Shown: positions 1-8,924, counted from the first letter of the stretch. The stretch is 64,000 bases of DNA from a bacterium (GCA_029945725.1 JAQSDB010000007.1:1-64000); one strand, 5' to 3'. Translations and numbers: made by a program. Notes: generated from the sequence alone by a model not told the origin.

Positions 1-1944
1 ATCCAGATTTTCAATGTCGGCGCCGAGCGCATGCTGGGTTACACCGCTGCCGATGTCATGAACAGGATCACCCCCGCCGACATTTCCGATCCACAGGAAG
101 TGATTGCGCGCGCGCAAGCGCTCAGCCTGGAACTGTCCACGCCCATCACGCCGGGCTTCGAGGCTCTGGTGTTCAAGGCCTCGCGCGGCATCGAGGATAT
201 TTACGAGCTGACCTATATCCGCAAGGACGGCAGCCGCTTTCCTGCCATCGTTTCCGTTACCGCGCTGCGCGATGCCGACAACCGCATCATTGGTTATCTG
301 CTCATCGGCACCGACAACACGGCACGCAAACAGGTGGAAGCCGAACAGAAAAAACTCGATCAGCGCCTGCGCGACCAGCAGTTCTATACCCGCTCGCTGA
401 TTGAATCGAATATCGATGCGATCATGACCACCGACCCCTCCGGCATCATCTCCGACGTCAACAAGCAGATGGAAGCACTCACCGGCTGCACGCGAGACGA
501 ACTGATCGGCGCGCCCTTCAAGAACTACTTTACCGATCCGGAACGTGCCGAGAAGGGCATCAAGCTGGTACTCCGGGAAAAGAAAATATCCAACTACGAG
601 CTCACTGCACGTGCCCGCGACGGCAAGGAAACCGTGGTGTCCTTTAATGCGACCACCTTCTACGACCGTGACCGAAAACTGCAGGGCGTATTCGCCGCCG
701 CACGCGACATCACCGAGAGCAAACGCCTGGACCAGATCCTGCAGGAGAAAAACATCGAGCTGGAAGGCGCGAAATACGTGGCGGAAAAAGCCAATCTCGC
801 GAAATCCGATTTCCTCTCCAGCATGAGCCATGAGTTGCGCTCTCCGCTCAATGCCATCCTTGGCTTTGCGCAGGTGATGGATTCCGAATCACCGCCGGCA
901 ACGCCGTCGCAGAAAGGCAGTATCGACCAGATTCTCCACGCGGGCTGGTATTTGCTGGAGCTGATCAACGAAATACTTGATCTGGCCGTTATTGAATCCG
1001 GGAGACTGTCGCTATCGGAAGAGCCGGTTTTTCTGGCCGAAGTCATGCTCGAATGCCAGTCCATGATTGAACCGCAGGCGAATAAACGCGGCATCACCCT
1101 GACCTTCCCGCAGTTCGATACCCCCTGTTATGTCCACGCCGACCGCACGCGCCTGAAGCAGATCCTGATCAATCTCTTGTCCAACGCGATCAAGTACAAC
1201 ATCAGGGAAGGCAGCGTTGAGGTGACATACGCCGAGACCCGGTCAGGACGTATTCGCGTGAGTATCCGGGATACGGGCGCAGGACTGTCGCCGGAAAAGC
1301 TGCTGCAACTGTTTCAGCCCTTCAATCGTCTTGGCAAGGAAGGCAGCTCGGAAGAAGGGACGGGTATCGGCCTCGTGATGAGCAAGCGACTGGTCGAGCT
1401 GATGGACGGTGAAATCGGCGTGGACAGTACACCCGGCACAGGCAGCGTGTTCTGGTTTGAACTGAATGCGACACTGGCGCCACTGCTAACCATCGACAGC
1501 GCAGAGCCCGTCATCACGATCCAGCATCCGCCTGCGCATGACAGCACGTTGCGCACCGTGCTTTATGTCGAGGATAACCCGGCCAACCTGAGACTGGTCG
1601 AACAGCTCATCGCGCGCCGTCCCGACCTGCATCTGCTGACGGCCACCACCGGAAGCCTCGGCATTGAACTGGCGCGGCTGCAGCAGCCGGAAGTCATCCT
1701 GATGGATATCAACCTGCCCGGCATCAACGGCATCCAGGCGCTGAAAATCCTGGGGGATGATCCGGCAACGGCGCATATCCCGGTGCTGGCGATCAGCGCC
1801 AACGCCATGGCAAGCGACATCCGGAAAGGACTTGAAGCAGGATTTTTCCGCTATCTCACCAAGCCGATCAGGGTCAACGAGTTCATGGAAACGCTGGATG
1901 AAGCGCTGGAATTTTCCGCCAAAGATTCTGCAAGGATCTCCTGA
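1..1944 (+). CDS. Hybrid sensor histidine kinase, PAS-PAS-HisKA-HATPase-REC (5' end missing)
   Basis: The reading frame is open from the first base, and PAS-like residues precede the first in-window Met at 31, so the true start lies upstream. Seen in order: the end of one PAS/PAC domain, a second PAS near codons 135-240, a short coiled coil, the H-box SHELRSPLNAI, an ATPase domain with N-box (LLSNAIKYN), G1 (DTGAGLS) and G2 (GTGIGL), then a C-terminal receiver with its phosphoacceptor Asp in VILMDINLPG and Lys in LTKP. It should autophosphorylate on His and pass phosphate to its own receiver. No Hpt domain is visible, so the route to the two receiver proteins that follow directly is unknown. 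It ends 3 bases before the next gene, so co-transcription is likely. No membrane segment is visible in the part present. Confidence 0.93.
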   Translation: MQIFNVGAERMLGYTAADVMNRITPADISDPQEVIARAQALSLELSTPITPGFEALVFKASRGIEDIYELTYIRKDGSRFPAIVSVTALRDADNRIIGYLLIGTDNTARKQVEAEQKKLDQRLRDQQFYTRSLIESNIDAIMTTDPSGIISDVNKQMEALTGCTRDELIGAPFKNYFTDPERAEKGIKLVLREKKISNYELTARARDGKETVVSFNATTFYDRDRKLQGVFAAARDITESKRLDQILQEKNIELEGAKYVAEKANLAKSDFLSSMSHELRSPLNAILGFAQVMDSESPPATPSQKGSIDQILHAGWYLLELINEILDLAVIESGRLSLSEEPVFLAEVMLECQSMIEPQANKRGITLTFPQFDTPCYVHADRTRLKQILINLLSNAIKYNIREGSVEVTYAETRSGRIRVSIRDTGAGLSPEKLLQLFQPFNRLGKEGSSEEGTGIGLVMSKRLVELMDGEIGVDSTPGTGSVFWFELNATLAPLLTIDSAEPVITIQHPPAHDSTLRTVLYVEDNPANLRLVEQLIARRPDLHLLTATTGSLGIELARLQQPEVILMDINLPGINGIQALKILGDDPATAHIPVLAISANAMASDIRKGLEAGFFRYLTKPIRVNEFMETLDEALEFSAKDSARIS

Positions 1945-1947
1945 CGC

Positions 1948-3009
1948 ATGCCAACTCCCATGATCAGTGCATCCGACATTCTCAACAGCAAAATCCTGAT
2001 CGTCGATGACCAGGAGGCCAATGTCATTCTGCTGGAACGGATGCTGGGCGGTGCCGGCTATGTCTCCATTTCCTCGACCATGGAGGCCGGCAGGGTCTGT
2101 GAGCTGCATCTCGGCAACCAGTACGACCTGATCCTGCTGGACCTGCTGATGCCTGGCATGAACGGATTCCAGGTCATGGAAGAACTGAAGAAAACAGAAA
2201 AGGACGGCTACCTTCCCGTGCTGGTGATCAGCGCACAACCGGACCAGAAACTGCGGGCACTGAAATCCGGGGCAAAGGATTTTGTCAGCAAGCCTTTCGA
2301 TATTGCTGAAGTGCTGGCACGCGTTCACAACATGCTCGAAGTCCGCCTTCTGTATCTGCAAACCCGCAGCCTCTGTGACCAGCTTGCCGCTGAAAAAAAG
2401 CAGTCATTCGAACTGGCTGCGCAGCCAGGCATCATGGTCGGCGTCGAAAAGGAAGAGCGCATCAACACGCACTGGTTCCGGAGCCTGAGGCTGCGTCACC
2501 CCTGGCTGCAATTCAACCTGCTGACCTCACTGGCAGGCGGCGGCATGATGCTGATCTTCCAGGAAACCGTCAGCCGCCTGCTGATTCTCGTCGTGTTCGT
2601 ACCGGTGCTGATCAGTCAGTCGAGCAATACCGGCAGCCAGGCGCTGGCCATCACCCTGCGCGGACTCGCGCTGGGTGAGCTGAAAGCCGGCAGGGAAAAA
2701 GCACTGATCATGAAGGAAGCACTGCTTGGCCTGCTGAACGGAACCTTTGTCGGACTGGTCGCCGCCATCGCCATGTATGTGGCTGCCACCGTCCAGCACT
2801 CGCCCATCGCATTAATGCTCGGCGCCATCGTTTTTCTGGCCATGACCGGCAGCTGCATCATCAGTGGCATTTGTGGTGCCATGGTGCCACTTGTCCTGAA
2901 AAAACTTGGCGCCGATCCCGCCAGTGCATCCAGCATTGTGCTCACCACGACCACCGATGTGGCAAGCCTGGTGATGCTGCTGGGGCTGGCAACGATACTG
3001 GTGAAGTGA
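1948..3009 (+). CDS. Response regulator receiver fused to MgtE-type Mg2+ channel membrane domain
   Basis: 353 residues. Residues 14-135 form a CheY-like receiver: acidic pair D20/D21, phosphoacceptor D65 in LILLDLLMPG, S95, and K115 in FVSKPF. After a charged helical linker (about 136-178) comes a block matching the MgtE/SLC41 pore over its whole length of about 175 residues: HPWLQFNLL, the SNTGSQ equivalent of the GGNAGxQ motif (226-231), LRGLALGE (238-244), KEALLGLLNG, and DPASASSIVLTTTTD (323-337). The last Asp corresponds to the pore Asp of MgtE. The usual cytosolic MgtE N domain and CBS pair are absent, with the receiver in their place. The start at 1948 is preceded by AAGGA; a second Met at 1960 aligns with the start of the downstream paralogue. 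A role as phosphorylation-gated Mg2+ (or other divalent) transporter is inference. Confidence 0.87.
   Translation: MPTPMISASDILNSKILIVDDQEANVILLERMLGGAGYVSISSTMEAGRVCELHLGNQYDLILLDLLMPGMNGFQVMEELKKTEKDGYLPVLVISAQPDQKLRALKSGAKDFVSKPFDIAEVLARVHNMLEVRLLYLQTRSLCDQLAAEKKQSFELAAQPGIMVGVEKEERINTHWFRSLRLRHPWLQFNLLTSLAGGGMMLIFQETVSRLLILVVFVPVLISQSSNTGSQALAITLRGLALGELKAGREKALIMKEALLGLLNGTFVGLVAAIAMYVAATVQHSPIALMLGAIVFLAMTGSCIISGICGAMVPLVLKKLGADPASASSIVLTTTTDVASLVMLLGLATILVK
1983..2047 (+). repeat. Exact 65-bp direct repeat within duplicated receiver domains (copy at 3123-3187)
   Basis: Bases 1983-2047 and 3123-3187 are identical over 65 positions and lie in the same codons of two adjacent receiver domains. 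Similarity continues less exactly through roughly 390 bases and stops where the output domains begin. This indicates a tandem duplication of the receiver with different output modules, kept similar by recency or gene conversion. Confidence 0.9.
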
Positions 3010-3099
3010 CGGCTCATTACGTGACGCCAATCATTCAGCGGTCACACGAAAATTTCCGGAAAAATACATGTCAGGCGCGGGTAAAGAAAGGAGATCCCC

Positions 3100-4164
3100 A
3101 TGATCAGTTCATCCGACATACACAACAGCAAAATCCTGATCGTCGATGACCAGGAGGCCAATGTCATTCTGCTGGAACGGATGCTGGCAGGTGCCGGTTA
3201 TCGTTGCGTCACCGCCACGATGGAGCCAACCGATGTTGCCGGGCTTCACACCAGCAACCGCTATGACCTTATCCTGCTTGACCTGCAAATGCCGCACATG
3301 AACGGCTTTCAGGTGATGGAGGCGCTCAAGTCCCTGCAGACCGATGACTACCTCCCCGTGCTGGTGATTACCGCCCAGCCGGACCAGAAGCTGCGCGCCC
3401 TGAAGGCCGGGGCAAAGGATTTTGTCAGCAAGCCGTTCGAGCTGGCCGAAGTACTGGCCCGTGTCTACAACATGCTGGAAGTACGCCTGCTGCACAAGGA
3501 ACTGCAAATACACAATGACGTGCTGGAACAACGGGTAAAAACACGAACCGCCGATCTTCAGGAAAGCTATCTCGAAACCATTTTCACCATGACACGCGCG
3601 GCGGAACACAAGGATGAGGAAACCGGCGCCCATGTACAGCGCATCAGCTATTACAGCCGGGCACTGGCCAGCATGCTCGGCATGGACGATGCGTTTATCG
3701 ACGCCATTTTTTTCGCGAGCCCGATGCATGACATCGGGAAAATTGGCATACCCGACAACATCCTGCTCAAACCAGGCAGCTTCACGCCGGAGGAATGGGA
3801 AATCATGAAAGGGCATGCTGCCATGGGCGCGGCCATTCTCGGCAACAGCCAATCGCTTTATCTGCGCATGGGCGCCGAGATTGCCCTCAATCACCACGAG
3901 CGCTGGGATGGCGGTGGCTATCCGGGCGGCAGGCGCGGCGAAGACATTCCCTTGCCGGCACGCATCATGAACATCTGCGACATCTACGATGCCTTGCGCA
4001 GCAAACGGCCTTACAAACCCGCCTTCGACCACCAGAGGACCATGGACATTATTACGCATGGCGATGACCGCACCCGGCCCGAGCATTTTGACCCGCACAT
4101 TCTGGCGACCTTCACGCAACACCATGAAGCATTCCGCGACATCTTCGACACCTACGCCGCATAA
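3100..4164 (+). CDS. Response regulator with HD-GYP domain, probable cyclic-di-GMP phosphodiesterase
   Basis: 354 residues. The receiver (10-132) has D61 as phosphoacceptor and K111; a coiled linker (132-160) leads to an HD-GYP domain with H178, H210-D211 (MHDIGKIGIPD), H239, H265-H266, and the GYP signature at 273-275 in HERWDGGGYPGG. All metal-binding residues expected for cyclic-di-GMP hydrolysis to pGpG/GMP appear present. A strong GAAAGGAGA precedes the ATG by about 6 bases. It lies 90 bases after the receiver-MgtE gene and shares its receiver almost residue for residue, so the same upstream hybrid kinase probably feeds both. Cytoplasmic; no membrane segments. Confidence 0.94.
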   Translation: MISSSDIHNSKILIVDDQEANVILLERMLAGAGYRCVTATMEPTDVAGLHTSNRYDLILLDLQMPHMNGFQVMEALKSLQTDDYLPVLVITAQPDQKLRALKAGAKDFVSKPFELAEVLARVYNMLEVRLLHKELQIHNDVLEQRVKTRTADLQESYLETIFTMTRAAEHKDEETGAHVQRISYYSRALASMLGMDDAFIDAIFFASPMHDIGKIGIPDNILLKPGSFTPEEWEIMKGHAAMGAAILGNSQSLYLRMGAEIALNHHERWDGGGYPGGRRGEDIPLPARIMNICDIYDALRSKRPYKPAFDHQRTMDIITHGDDRTRPEHFDPHILATFTQHHEAFRDIFDTYAA

Positions 4165-4314
4165 ATCCCGTTGCTTGTTTCAAGCGGTCTCCGACAGAAT
4201 CACCGCGCGCCTTGCAGACACTGAACATAATGGTCAGTGCTTATGAGCACTTCCGTCATCGCCCGGACGCAGCGCAGCTGTTCATACTCGATGACATCTT
4301 TCCGGAATATTGCC

Positions 4315-5136
4315 ATGTCGTCCTGTCACCTGACCGCCAGTGGCCACCGCCTCGCTCTCTCCGTCTACGGCCCTGAGTCCGGTCGCCCCGTGCTGCTGTT
4401 TCACGGTGGCGGCCAGACCCGCCATGCCTGGACACGCACGGCGGCAGCGCTGGGGGCACTGGGTTATCGCGCCATCGCCGCTGACCTGCGCGGCCACGGT
4501 GACAGCGACTGGCCGGGCAACTACCGCATCCATGCCTTTGCCGAAGACGTGCAGAGTCTGGTGCAGGCACAAAGGGAAAAGCCGGTGATTGTCGGCGCCT
4601 CCCTCGGCGGACTGTCTGCGCTGGTGGCCAATGCCGGCCGCGAAATTTCATGCGCCCTGGTGCTGGTGGATATTGCCCCGCGCCTCAACCCGGCCGGCGT
4701 CGACCGCATTCTCGGTTTCATGGCCGCGCACGCCGGCGGTTTTGCCAGCCTTGATGAAGCCGCCGCCGCCGTTTCGCACTACCAGCCGCAACGCACGCAG
4801 AAAAACGACAGCAGCGGCCTGCAGAAAAACCTGCGCCAGCGCGACGACGGCCGCTGGTACTGGCACTGGGACCCGGCCATGCTGACCACCTTCCAGCACA
4901 ATGAATTGCCCGAAAACCAGCTCTACGACATTGCCGAAAAACTCACGCAGCCGGTGCTGCTGGTGCGCGGTTCGATGAGTGATGTGATCAACGAGGACAT
5001 CACGCGTGAATTCCAGGAAAGAATGCCGCAGGCACGAGTGGCCAATGTCAGCGGCGCCGGCCATATGGTGGCCGGCGACCGCAATGACGTGTTTCTGGAT
5101 GCCGTGACGGAATTCCTGGGCAGCCTGCCCGGGTAA
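4315..5136 (+). CDS. Alpha/beta hydrolase
   Basis: About 273 residues with an alpha/beta-hydrolase fold: the oxyanion strand and HGGG motif (VLLFHGGGQTRHAW), DLRGHGDSDW, the nucleophile elbow GASLGG, a late acid in the VRGSMSD segment, and the catalytic His in SGAGHMVAG. The substrate cannot be read; relatives act on esters or epoxides. The frame is open further upstream (GTG 4237, ATG 4243, ATG 4291), but family members usually begin about 15 residues before the HGGG strand, which favours ATG 4315; the start is uncertain. A bidirectional terminator follows, so it is separate from the convergent copper genes. Confidence 0.85.
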   Translation: MSSCHLTASGHRLALSVYGPESGRPVLLFHGGGQTRHAWTRTAAALGALGYRAIAADLRGHGDSDWPGNYRIHAFAEDVQSLVQAQREKPVIVGASLGGLSALVANAGREISCALVLVDIAPRLNPAGVDRILGFMAAHAGGFASLDEAAAAVSHYQPQRTQKNDSSGLQKNLRQRDDGRWYWHWDPAMLTTFQHNELPENQLYDIAEKLTQPVLLVRGSMSDVINEDITREFQERMPQARVANVSGAGHMVAGDRNDVFLDAVTEFLGSLPG

Positions 5137-5155
5137 AAGCGACCGCCGTTTTCCC

Positions 5156-5205
5156 AAAAAAAAAGCGCTGCGCGGGAATTGATGATTCCGGGGCAGTGCT
5201 TTTTT
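5156..5205. terminator. Bidirectional rho-independent terminator
   Basis: A nested inverted repeat has outer arms AAAAAGCGCTGC and GGCAGTGCTTTTT (one mismatch) and an inner stem GGGAAT/ATTCC around TGATG. A-tract and T-tract flanks suit both strands, fitting its position between the convergent hydrolase and copB. Confidence 0.8.
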
Positions 5206-5286
5206 ACAGGCGATCATTTCCTGCTTTGCCAAACGCAGATTTTCAACAAGCAGTTTTGAACAGCCGTTTTTTCAATAGCCTTTTTT

Positions 5287-6210
5287 TCAATACCAGAGCC
5301 GGATACCGGCAACGGCTCTCGCCTCGCCCGTACGCTCACCGGCGACACGCGCATAATCTGCTGTCCCGGCGTATTTTCGTGACCACTCAACGCCCAGATA
5401 GGGCGCAATCTCGCGGCGAATTTCATAGCGCAGGCGCAGCCCGGCCTCGCTGTCGCTGAGGCCTTTTCCGGTACGGTTTTCCGCATCGTCCGTGCCATAG
5501 GCATTGAGTTCAAGCCGTGGCTGCAGGATCAGGCGATCGCCGAAACGCATGTCGTACCTGACGTCCAGCCTGAGGGCACTGCGCCCGGCGGCACCCGCAT
5601 AAGCCGTGGCATCAACATGAAAGAAATACGGTGCCAGCCCCTGCACACCGAAGGCCGCCCACGTACGGTCAGGCCCGTCACTGCCATCATGGCGCAGGCC
5701 CAGCGTGCCGTCCCACCAGCGCGTCAGCGCATGACTCCAGAACAGTGCCGTTTGCTGCTGCGCTGTCGCACCCGTCACATGCTCGCCCTTGCTGCTGACA
5801 GTGAGTTTGTCGAAATCACGCCCCCAGGAAGCATTCGCCTCCCAGACCAGCGCCGCATGCGTATCGGCATCCTGGACCTCCAGCCGGTCGACCATGACGG
5901 TGCCGTAATACGCCGCGCCCATGTGACCACTCATGGTCATGCCGCCCAGATCGGGAAAAGCCGCTTGCAGCTGCGCTGGCGTGGGCGGCAGAAAAAGCCC
6001 CGCATTGTTCGCACCGTTTGCTGCCGCCGCTTTTTCTGCCGGCGACGACAGCGGCGCATCCATCTGCATTTCCGCTGCATTCGCGCTGGCGGCAAAAAGT
6101 GTGCTGCCAGGCACCAGCCCGACCAGTATCCACACGGCTTGCACACACCTCCCGTGCAATTTGCGACGGAGCATGGAAACGACGTTGTCATGCCTTTTTT
6201 TCATGATCAC
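5287..6210 (-). CDS. copB: Copper resistance protein B, outer membrane
   Basis: 307 residues with an N-terminal signal peptide (about residues 15-46, ending ASANA), a short Met/His-containing stretch (MQMDAP, GGMTMSGHMG), then an amphipathic beta-barrel-like region typical of CopB/PcoB: SWGRDFDKL, LGLRHDG, FFHVDATAYAGAAGRSALRLDVRYD, LGVEWSRKYAGTADYAR, and a C-terminal aromatic (LWY). CopB/PcoB proteins sit in the outer membrane and act with the multicopper oxidase CopA. The start overlaps the end of copA by 4 bases (ATGA), so the two are translationally coupled. No copRS regulator or copCD is adjacent. Confidence 0.93.
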   Translation of the reverse strand: MIMKKRHDNVVSMLRRKLHGRCVQAVWILVGLVPGSTLFAASANAAEMQMDAPLSSPAEKAAAANGANNAGLFLPPTPAQLQAAFPDLGGMTMSGHMGAAYYGTVMVDRLEVQDADTHAALVWEANASWGRDFDKLTVSSKGEHVTGATAQQQTALFWSHALTRWWDGTLGLRHDGSDGPDRTWAAFGVQGLAPYFFHVDATAYAGAAGRSALRLDVRYDMRFGDRLILQPRLELNAYGTDDAENRTGKGLSDSEAGLRLRYEIRREIAPYLGVEWSRKYAGTADYARVAGERTGEARAVAGIRLWY

Positions 6211-7949
6211 GCCTCCACCCGTACTTCGCGGAACATGCCACCGTCCATGTGCATGAGCAGATGGCAGTGATAGGCCCAGCGTCCGAGCGCATCGGCCGTC
6301 ACGCGATAAGTGCGGCGGGTGCCGGGCGGCATGCTGATGGTGTGCTTGCGCACGAGAAAGTTGCCGTCCTCGTCTTCCAGATCACTCCACATGCCGTGCA
6401 GGTGTATCGGGTGCGTCATCATGGTGTCGTTGACCAGGATGAGGCGCACACGTTCACCGTATTTCAGCCTGACCGGCTCGGCACTCGCAAAGGGAATGCC
6501 GTCAAAGGACCAGACATAACGTTCCATGTGCCCGGTGAGGTGCAGCTCGATATCGCGCACCGGCTCACGGCCATCGGGATCAGGAAAGGCGCTGCGCAGA
6601 TCGGCATAGGTGAGCACCTTTCGGCCTTCGCCCGCGCGGTCTTCATCGCGCAAACCGATGCCGGGATCATCCAGCCTTGCCATCGGCATCATGGCCTGCA
6701 TGTCGACACCGGGATTGTTTTCACTCGCCGGATGCTTCTGTGCCTCCATGTCCATGCCCTCCATGCCGTCCATGTCATGCCCCATGTCCGCCATGGACAG
6801 CAGCGGACGCGGATCAAGTGCCGGCACCGCCGCACTCAGGCCCGCCGCTGTCGCCAGCGTGGCGCGCGCATAGCCGCTGCGATCCATGCTCTGCGCAAAA
6901 ATCGTGTAGGCGCCCTCGCGCGGCTCGACAATCACGTCCAGGGTTTCTGCTACCGCCAGACGAAACTCGTCAATTTCGACCGGCTCGACATACTGGCCAT
7001 CGGCAGCCACCACCGTCATTTTCAGACCGGGAATGCGGATGTCGAAATAGGTCATGGAAGCCGCATTGATAAAACGCAGGCGCACTTTTTCGCCCGGCTT
7101 GAACAGGCCCGTCCAGTTCGAGGCCGGCGTCGCGCCATTGACGAGATAGGTGTAGGTGGCGGCAGAAACGTCGGCAAGATCAGTCGGCGTCATGCGCATC
7201 TCGCCCCACATTTTCCGGTCGGCATACGCCGCACTCCAGCCCTTTGCTTTCACGTCACGGAAAAAATCCGCCACGGTTCGCGGGTGCTGGTTGTAATAGC
7301 TGCTCTGGCTTTTCAGCTTGGCCAGAATGCGGTGCGGATCTTCATCACTCCAGTCGGAAAGCAGCACGACATGATCACGGTCGTACTGAAACGGCTCCGG
7401 CTCCCGCGGCTCGATAATGATGGCGCCATAAAGTCCGCGCGCTTCCTGCATGGCGGAATGGCTGTGATACCAGTAGGTGCCGCTTTGCTTGACGGGGAAT
7501 TCATAGTGGTAGCTTTCGCCCGGCGCAATGCCGTGAAAACTGAAACCGGGCACACCGTCCATGGCCGCGGGCAAGACAAAACCGTGCCAGTGAATGGACG
7601 TGTCCTCACTCAGCGTGTTGCGCACCGTGAAGCGGAATGCCTCGCCCTCGCGAAACCGCAGCACCGGTGCCGGCAGGGAACCGTTGACGGTAATGGCCGT
7701 GCGCACCTGACCAGTGAAATTAACGTGCTGCTCGCCCACCACCAGCTCCTGATGCGGGCCGTGCATTTCCGGGACTGACGGGTAAGGCGGCGCCACCGAA
7801 GACTGCGCAAGGGAAAAGCGCGGCAGCCCCAGGCTGAGTGCCGCCGTGCCCAGCGCCAGCCCCTCGACAAAACGCCGGCGCGAGAGCGGATGAGACAGGC
7901 GGTCAGACTGCAAGCCGGGTCGCGGCCGTGAAGAAAACAGGGAGGACAT
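6207..7949 (-). CDS. copA: Copper resistance multicopper oxidase CopA/PcoA, Tat-exported
   Basis: 580 residues. A Tat signal is visible (SRRRFVEGLALGTAAL). Copper ligands lie in the four expected places: HWHGFVLP and WYHSHSAMQE in domain 1, then HPIHLHGMW and YHCHLLMHMDGGM near the C-terminus. A Met/His-rich segment (MADMGHDMDGMEGMDME, about residues 400-417) matches the copper-binding loop of the CopA/PcoA group. The periplasmic enzyme oxidises Cu(I) to Cu(II) in copper tolerance. It is first in a two-gene operon with copB. It resembles the shorter CopA forms. Regulation is not evident; a CueR-like regulator is encoded 44 kb away near 52000. Confidence 0.95.
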   Translation of the reverse strand: MSSLFSSRPRPGLQSDRLSHPLSRRRFVEGLALGTAALSLGLPRFSLAQSSVAPPYPSVPEMHGPHQELVVGEQHVNFTGQVRTAITVNGSLPAPVLRFREGEAFRFTVRNTLSEDTSIHWHGFVLPAAMDGVPGFSFHGIAPGESYHYEFPVKQSGTYWYHSHSAMQEARGLYGAIIIEPREPEPFQYDRDHVVLLSDWSDEDPHRILAKLKSQSSYYNQHPRTVADFFRDVKAKGWSAAYADRKMWGEMRMTPTDLADVSAATYTYLVNGATPASNWTGLFKPGEKVRLRFINAASMTYFDIRIPGLKMTVVAADGQYVEPVEIDEFRLAVAETLDVIVEPREGAYTIFAQSMDRSGYARATLATAAGLSAAVPALDPRPLLSMADMGHDMDGMEGMDMEAQKHPASENNPGVDMQAMMPMARLDDPGIGLRDEDRAGEGRKVLTYADLRSAFPDPDGREPVRDIELHLTGHMERYVWSFDGIPFASAEPVRLKYGERVRLILVNDTMMTHPIHLHGMWSDLEDEDGNFLVRKHTISMPPGTRRTYRVTADALGRWAYHCHLLMHMDGGMFREVRVEA

Positions 7950-8025
7950 AAAAGCTCCGCATACTCGCCAGCCTGTTGTGATAGCACGGCGGCAGCCTCA
8001 TCACGAGCCGGCACCCGTCCAAAAG

Positions 8026-8063
8026 AAAACCGGCCGTGCAGGACTGGCTGCACGGCCGGTTTT
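8026..8063 (-). terminator. Rho-independent terminator after the FKBP gene
   Basis: A perfect 15-bp stem has arms AAAACCGGCCGTGCA and TGCACGGCCGGTTTT around GGACTGGC. On the minus strand it is followed by TTTTCTTTT and lies about 50 bases past the FKBP stop. It may also work for the opposite strand. Confidence 0.85.
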
Positions 8064-8115
8064 CAGGGTAATACAAAGGACGGCCCTCTGGGAGCAAAGT
8101 CCTTGTGGCAAACCC

Positions 8116-8805
8116 TTACTTGACGATGTCCAGCAGCTCAACCTCGAACACCAGTACCGAGTTCGGCGGAATCGGGCCGGCGCCCTGCTCGCCATAGGCG
8201 AGGCTGGAAGGAATGGTGAACCTGTACTTGGAGCCCACGGTCATCAGCTGCAGGCCTTCTGTCCAGCCCGGAATCACGCCGGCAAGGGGAAAGCTGATCG
8301 GCTCGCCGCGCTTGATGGAGCTGTCAAACACGGTGCCATCCAGCAGCTTGCCTTCGTAATGCACTTTCACCGTGCTGCTGGCAACCGGTTTGGCGCCCTT
8401 GCCTTCGGTGATGACTTCATACTGCAGGCCGCTGGCGGTGGTTTTCACACCGGCTTTCTTGGCATTTTCTGCCAGGAAGGCCGCGCCCTTGGCCACGCCT
8501 TCGCTGGAATCCTTCTTCAGCTTGGCCATGGCTTCTGCACGCATGCGCGTTTCAAACGCCATCAGGGCGGCCTTCATGTCTTCTTCTTTCATGGCACCCG
8601 GCTTCTTGGCAAAGGCATCATTGAAACCGGCGATAAAGTTCTTGGTGTCCAGCTTGGGCACCTGTGACTCGGTGGCTTTACCGGTCATGTAACCAATGCT
8701 GTAGGCCGCTTTCTGATCGTCTGTGTCCAGACGCGGCTTGTTGCAGGCCGTGAGGGCCACACCGGCCAGAAGAATGAGGCTGCCGGTCATGATTTGACGT
8801 TTCAT
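8116..8805 (-). CDS. FKBP-type peptidyl-prolyl isomerase lipoprotein (FkpA/Mip-like)
   Basis: About 229 residues from the Met at 8805. The lipoprotein signal ends in the lipobox LTAC. A helical dimerisation region (DDQKAAYSIGYMTGK through GVKTTASGLQYEV) precedes the FKBP domain with VKVHYEGKLLDGTVFDSS, PLAGVIPGWTEGLQLM, YRFTIPSSLAYGEQGAG and LVFEVELLDI. This arrangement is that of FkpA/Mip, periplasmic or surface chaperone-isomerases that help fold envelope proteins. An upstream in-frame ATG at 8823 would add six residues before the signal; the Met at 8805 has GGGAAAT ahead of it and gives a normal signal peptide. A strong terminator follows. Confidence 0.92.
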   Translation of the reverse strand: MKRQIMTGSLILLAGVALTACNKPRLDTDDQKAAYSIGYMTGKATESQVPKLDTKNFIAGFNDAFAKKPGAMKEEDMKAALMAFETRMRAEAMAKLKKDSSEGVAKGAAFLAENAKKAGVKTTASGLQYEVITEGKGAKPVASSTVKVHYEGKLLDGTVFDSSIKRGEPISFPLAGVIPGWTEGLQLMTVGSKYRFTIPSSLAYGEQGAGPIPPNSVLVFEVELLDIVK

Positions 8806-8924
8806 AGGATTTCCCGTGTCCATGAGGCTTTAAGAAGCCGTTGAAAAAGTGACCTGAAGCGGTCTGAAACAGGGCCGGAGGGCCGGCCTGAAAAAACAGC
8901 CACCGAAAGTACACGGGAGTGCTT

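Noticed and set aside
3109-4125. 338-codon open frame on the minus strand
   Set aside because: It is the antisense of the receiver-HD-GYP gene; composition is His/Gln/Gly-rich without domain motifs, as typical of G+C-rich antisense frames.
6249-7778. 509-codon plus-strand frame
   Set aside because: Antisense of the multicopper oxidase gene, which has signal peptide and copper ligands; the plus-strand product has no recognisable feature.
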